A DNA stretch of 55,885 nucleotides from Candidatus Zixiibacteriota bacterium. Lineage in GTDB: Bacteria; Zixibacteria; MSB-5A5; GN15; FEB-12. The stretch covers positions 1 to 55,885 of the forward strand of contig JAHOYZ010000031.1 in assembly GCA_019038695.1 (NCBI GenBank), written 5' to 3'. The notes beneath the pieces are model-generated. The model was not told the origin of the DNA. It saw only the letters and a list, made by a program, of their open reading frames with translations, and ran no database searches. Both the position numbers and the translations under genes were made by a program. Of the stretch, positions 53,466-55,885 are shown one piece after another (position 1 is the first letter of the stretch; every line of letters starts with the position of its first letter).

Positions 53466-54359
53466 ATGAGCAGCAACATCAAGAAGGGGATAATCCTGGC
53501 CGGTGGCAGTGGCAGACGGCTTTATCCTGTAACGCAAGTGGCGTGCAAACAACTGATGCCGATCTATGATAAGCCGATGATCTACTATCCGCTGTCCACG
53601 CTGATGTTATTTGGGATCACGGAGATATTGATTATATCCACACCGCAGGACATGCCCAAGTTCGAGCAACTATTCGGTGACGGGCACCAACTGGGTCTCA
53701 ATATCAGTTATAAGGTGCAGGAGAAGCCGGAAGGGATCGCGCAGGCATTTCTTATCGGCGAGGAGTTTATTGGTGATGACGGCGTCGCACTTATTCTGGG
53801 AGATAATATATTCTACGGTGTGTATGATTTTCTCCGGGATGCTCAATCATTCGATGATGGTGCGCTTGTTTTTGGCTACTATGTCAAGGACCCGGAGCGA
53901 TACGGAGTGGCCGAGTTTGATGATGACGGACGGATTCTTTCTATCGAAGAGAAGCCACAACAACCGAAATCCAATTACGCCGTGACTGGGCTTTATCTTT
54001 ATGACAACGATGTCGTTTCGATTGCCAGGGGACTGAGCCCCTCCGATCGAGGGGAGCTGGAAATAACTGACATCAACCGAACGTATTTCGAACGTGGTAA
54101 ACTTCAGGTAGTCCGGTTGGGACGAGGTATCGCGTGGCTCGATACGGGGACTCATGAGAGCCTGCTGGACGCGAGTAATTTTATCGCTACGATAGAAAAA
54201 CGACAGGGACAGAAGATAGCTTGTATCGAAGAAATCGCTTATAGAATGCATTTCATCAATCGCGACCAGATGAACGCGCTGCTGGAAACGATGGGAACTA
54301 GTTCCTATCGCCAGTATTTGCAGGATGTTGTCACCGAGGTAGACGGTGACCGATCGTAA
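53466..54359 (+). CDS. rfbA: Glucose-1-phosphate thymidylyltransferase
   Basis: A 297-residue enzyme, first step of dTDP-L-rhamnose synthesis; it joins dTTP to glucose-1-phosphate. The nucleotide loop is [17 protein letters not shown], followed by [30 protein letters not shown] and [26 protein letters not shown] and [14 protein letters not shown] complete the signature. The length is normal. The next gene, rfbD, overlaps its end by 14 bases. Confidence 0.97.
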   Translation: MSSNIKKGIILAGGSGRRLYPVTQVACKQLMPIYDKPMIYYPLSTLMLFGITEILIISTPQDMPKFEQLFGDGHQLGLNISYKVQEKPEGIAQAFLIGEEFIGDDGVALILGDNIFYGVYDFLRDAQSFDDGALVFGYYVKDPERYGVAEFDDDGRILSIEEKPQQPKSNYAVTGLYLYDNDVVSIARGLSPSDRGELEITDINRTYFERGKLQVVRLGRGIAWLDTGTHESLLDASNFIATIEKRQGQKIACIEEIAYRMHFINRDQMNALLETMGTSSYRQYLQDVVTEVDGDRS

Positions 54360-55251
54360 GATACTCGTAACGGGCTGTCGCGGGCAGTTGGGAAGCGATT
54401 TGATGCGAGGTCTTTCGGCTTATTATGATGTGAGTGGTATTGATATCGAAAACGCCGATCTCACTGACGCCAATTCAGTCAAACGTGCCATTGAAAAACA
54501 ACGGCCGATGGCCGTGCTTCATACGGCGGCTTTCACTGATGTAGACGGTTGTGAATCGGACCGTGACCAAGCTATGGCAGTTAATGCCGACGGCGCTGAG
54601 AACGTAGCCCGAACGTGCAGTGCAATTGACGCCCGGATGATATATTATTCGACCGACTATGTTTTCGATGGTGAGATGAAATTGCCCTATGTGGAATCAG
54701 ATATTCCTGATCCGAGGACGGTGTATGGACAGAGCAAACTTGAAGGGGAGAGACGAGTTGAAACTATTCTTGGTGATTACGTTGTCCTTAGATTAGCGTG
54801 GCTCTATGGAGAACAGGGTGGGAACTTCGTGCGTACAATAATCAAAAAGGGCTACGAACAGCAACGAGCGGTACAGCGTGGTGAGATCATTGAACCACTA
54901 AAAATCGTTGATGACCAAATTGGCAATCCGACCTGGACTGTTGATGTTGTGCGTCAGACTCGGACCATACTGGAAAGCGACTTGACAGGCGTTGTACATT
55001 GTTCATCAGAAGGGGAGACGTCCTGGTATGGTTTGGGGCAGACGGTTTTTAAATATCTGGGAATGCCAGTCCAAGTACGACCGTGCAACAGCGAAGAATA
55101 TCACAGCCCAGCCTCTCGTCCAAAGAGATCAGCGCTGGAGAATAGGCGCTTGCATGAGTTGGGACTGAATCGTATGCGCCTTTGGCAAGTTGCACTGAAA
55201 GAGTTTCTATCAGGCAGCAAGGAGAAGTTGTTTTCATGCCATGTGAAATAG
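54346..55251 (+). CDS. rfbD: dTDP-4-dehydrorhamnose reductase
   Basis: A 301-residue SDR that performs the last step, reducing dTDP-4-keto-L-rhamnose. It has [12 protein letters not shown] at the start, [23 protein letters not shown] and [10 protein letters not shown] with the Tyr-Lys pair. The start is a GTG at 54346, overlapping rfbA by 14 bases. The C-terminal region overlaps the next gene by 16 bases. The four genes are thus translationally coupled. Confidence 0.95.
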   Translation: MTDRKILVTGCRGQLGSDLMRGLSAYYDVSGIDIENADLTDANSVKRAIEKQRPMAVLHTAAFTDVDGCESDRDQAMAVNADGAENVARTCSAIDARMIYYSTDYVFDGEMKLPYVESDIPDPRTVYGQSKLEGERRVETILGDYVVLRLAWLYGEQGGNFVRTIIKKGYEQQRAVQRGEIIEPLKIVDDQIGNPTWTVDVVRQTRTILESDLTGVVHCSSEGETSWYGLGQTVFKYLGMPVQVRPCNSEEYHSPASRPKRSALENRRLHELGLNRMRLWQVALKEFLSGSKEKLFSCHVK

Positions 55252-55706
55252 AAGGGATCGAGGTTCGCGATTTGAAGCGACACGATGATGACCGGGGTTG
55301 GCTGGTCGAGTTGTTTCGTCAAGACGAGGTGGATGAGAACGTTTATCCGGTTATGAGTTATGTTTCTCTCACTCGTCAGGGAGTGGTGCGCGGCCCGCAT
55401 GAGCATAGAGAGCAAACCGACTTGCTGTGCTTTGTGGGGTCATCAACCTTTCGTTTGTACTTGTGGGACAACAGAAACAACTCCTCGACGAGCGGGAAAT
55501 ACGCGGAGATGGAGTTTGGTGAGAATCACTGGGCGACAGTGATTATTCCGCCAGGTGTGGTTCACGCGTACAAGAATATAGGATCGCGCGATGGCCTAGT
55601 CTACAATGCCCCTAATCGCCTGTATGCCGGAGAGGGACACAACGAACCTGTTGATGAAATCCGCCACGAAAACGACACAGGATCTAAATTTCATATCCGG
55701 GACTGA
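55236..55706 (+). CDS. RmlC-like sugar epimerase (short, divergent)
   Basis: A 156-residue cupin that should fill the dTDP-4-dehydrorhamnose 3,5-epimerase step. It is shorter than typical RmlC (about 180) and divergent. The start is ATG 55236, with AAGGAGA upstream; the longer in-frame start at 55182 lies in rfbD. The block RDLKRHDDDRGWLVELFRQDE matches the family start, and RGPHEHREQTDLLCF holds the conserved His. The proline-linked PPGVVHAYKN cupin strand is intact. Position in the operon supports an epimerase role; sequence alone would allow another ketosugar epimerase. Confidence 0.85.
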   Translation: MPCEIEGIEVRDLKRHDDDRGWLVELFRQDEVDENVYPVMSYVSLTRQGVVRGPHEHREQTDLLCFVGSSTFRLYLWDNRNNSSTSGKYAEMEFGENHWATVIIPPGVVHAYKNIGSRDGLVYNAPNRLYAGEGHNEPVDEIRHENDTGSKFHIRD

Positions 55707-55802
55707 ATTTGCCAGGTTTATGCAATATTGGGGTTGATTTTTTGACTTTAGTATGTTTATTGTGCTCTGAGTTTCGGTCGTAAGGTCGATACTTTCCATA
55801 TT

Positions 55803-55885
55803 GGTGGGGTTCCCGAGTGGTCAAAGGGAACAGACTGTAAATCTGTCGGCGAAGCCTTCGGAGGTTCAAATCCTCCCCCCACCAC
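55803..55885 (+). tRNA. tRNA-Tyr (anticodon GTA)
   Basis: A long-variable-arm tRNA. The acceptor is GGTGGGG/CCCCACC, the anticodon stem ACAGA/TCTGT surrounds loop CTGTAAA (GTA), and the variable arm is about 13 bases (CGGCGAAGCCTTC). The T arm is GGAGG-TTCAAAT-CCTCC. The body ends with discriminator A at 55884. The window ends one base later, so any encoded CCA end cannot be judged. Confidence 0.95.

Overview
The window looks like one stretch of chromosome from a Gram-negative-type bacterium that lives outside the well-studied groups. Evidence for an outer membrane and complex envelope includes predicted lipoproteins, a small beta-barrel-like protein, a dTDP-L-rhamnose operon, and several large exported proteins ending in the YPNPF/YPNPY-type C-terminal beta domain typical of the FCB superphylum. 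Dockerin-like and cohesin-like modules, an abundance of TTG/GTG starts, and the rpsU-yqeY-cvpA-mutS2-dnaG-recN gene order would suit a candidate phylum such as Zixibacteria or a relative; that placement is inference. No phage, transposase, CRISPR array or rRNA was found.

Positions 1-15,480 are dense housekeeping genes on the plus strand, after one minus-strand membrane protein. They run from rpsU through yqeY, cvpA, mutS2, dnaG, recN, queA, ispD, ispF, a DedA protein, ddl, a HAD hydrolase, an M42 peptidase and cysS, many overlapping by a few bases. A tRNA-Thr follows, then a small, A/T-richer islet (15,640-16,500) holding a stem-loop, a possible gene remnant and a lipoprotein-like gene. Positions 16,598-25,190 carry an ABC exporter pair, an M20 dipeptidase, an atypical SDR, a methyltransferase, a DMT transporter, an M29 aminopeptidase, a lone CheW and an exported PIMT.

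Positions 25,533-48,760 are signalling and envelope genes. A FHA-GAF-PP2C phosphatase overlaps a Ser/Thr kinase with a TPR sensor region. After an MFS transporter come two translationally coupled giant surface paralogues and a subtilase with a dockerin-like tail, all on the minus strand. A beta-barrel-like protein and an NtrC-type sigma-54 activator follow on the plus strand. Directly after the activator lies a near-consensus sigma-54 promoter, then a lipoprotein, a DUF4384/PEGA-type protein with a long Ser/Lys/Gly tail, and a tiny exported protein that is 40% lysine. This activator-promoter-operon unit is the best candidate for an undescribed system. A second coupled pair of surface proteins is read the other way from a clear promoter at 48,793-48,820.

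Positions 48,936-55,885 hold hisS, a ROK kinase lacking the usual zinc cysteines, a small membrane protein, tRNA-Phe with its own promoter and terminator, two families of structured non-coding repeat, the rfbB-rfbA-rfbD-rfbC-like rhamnose operon, and tRNA-Tyr at the very end.
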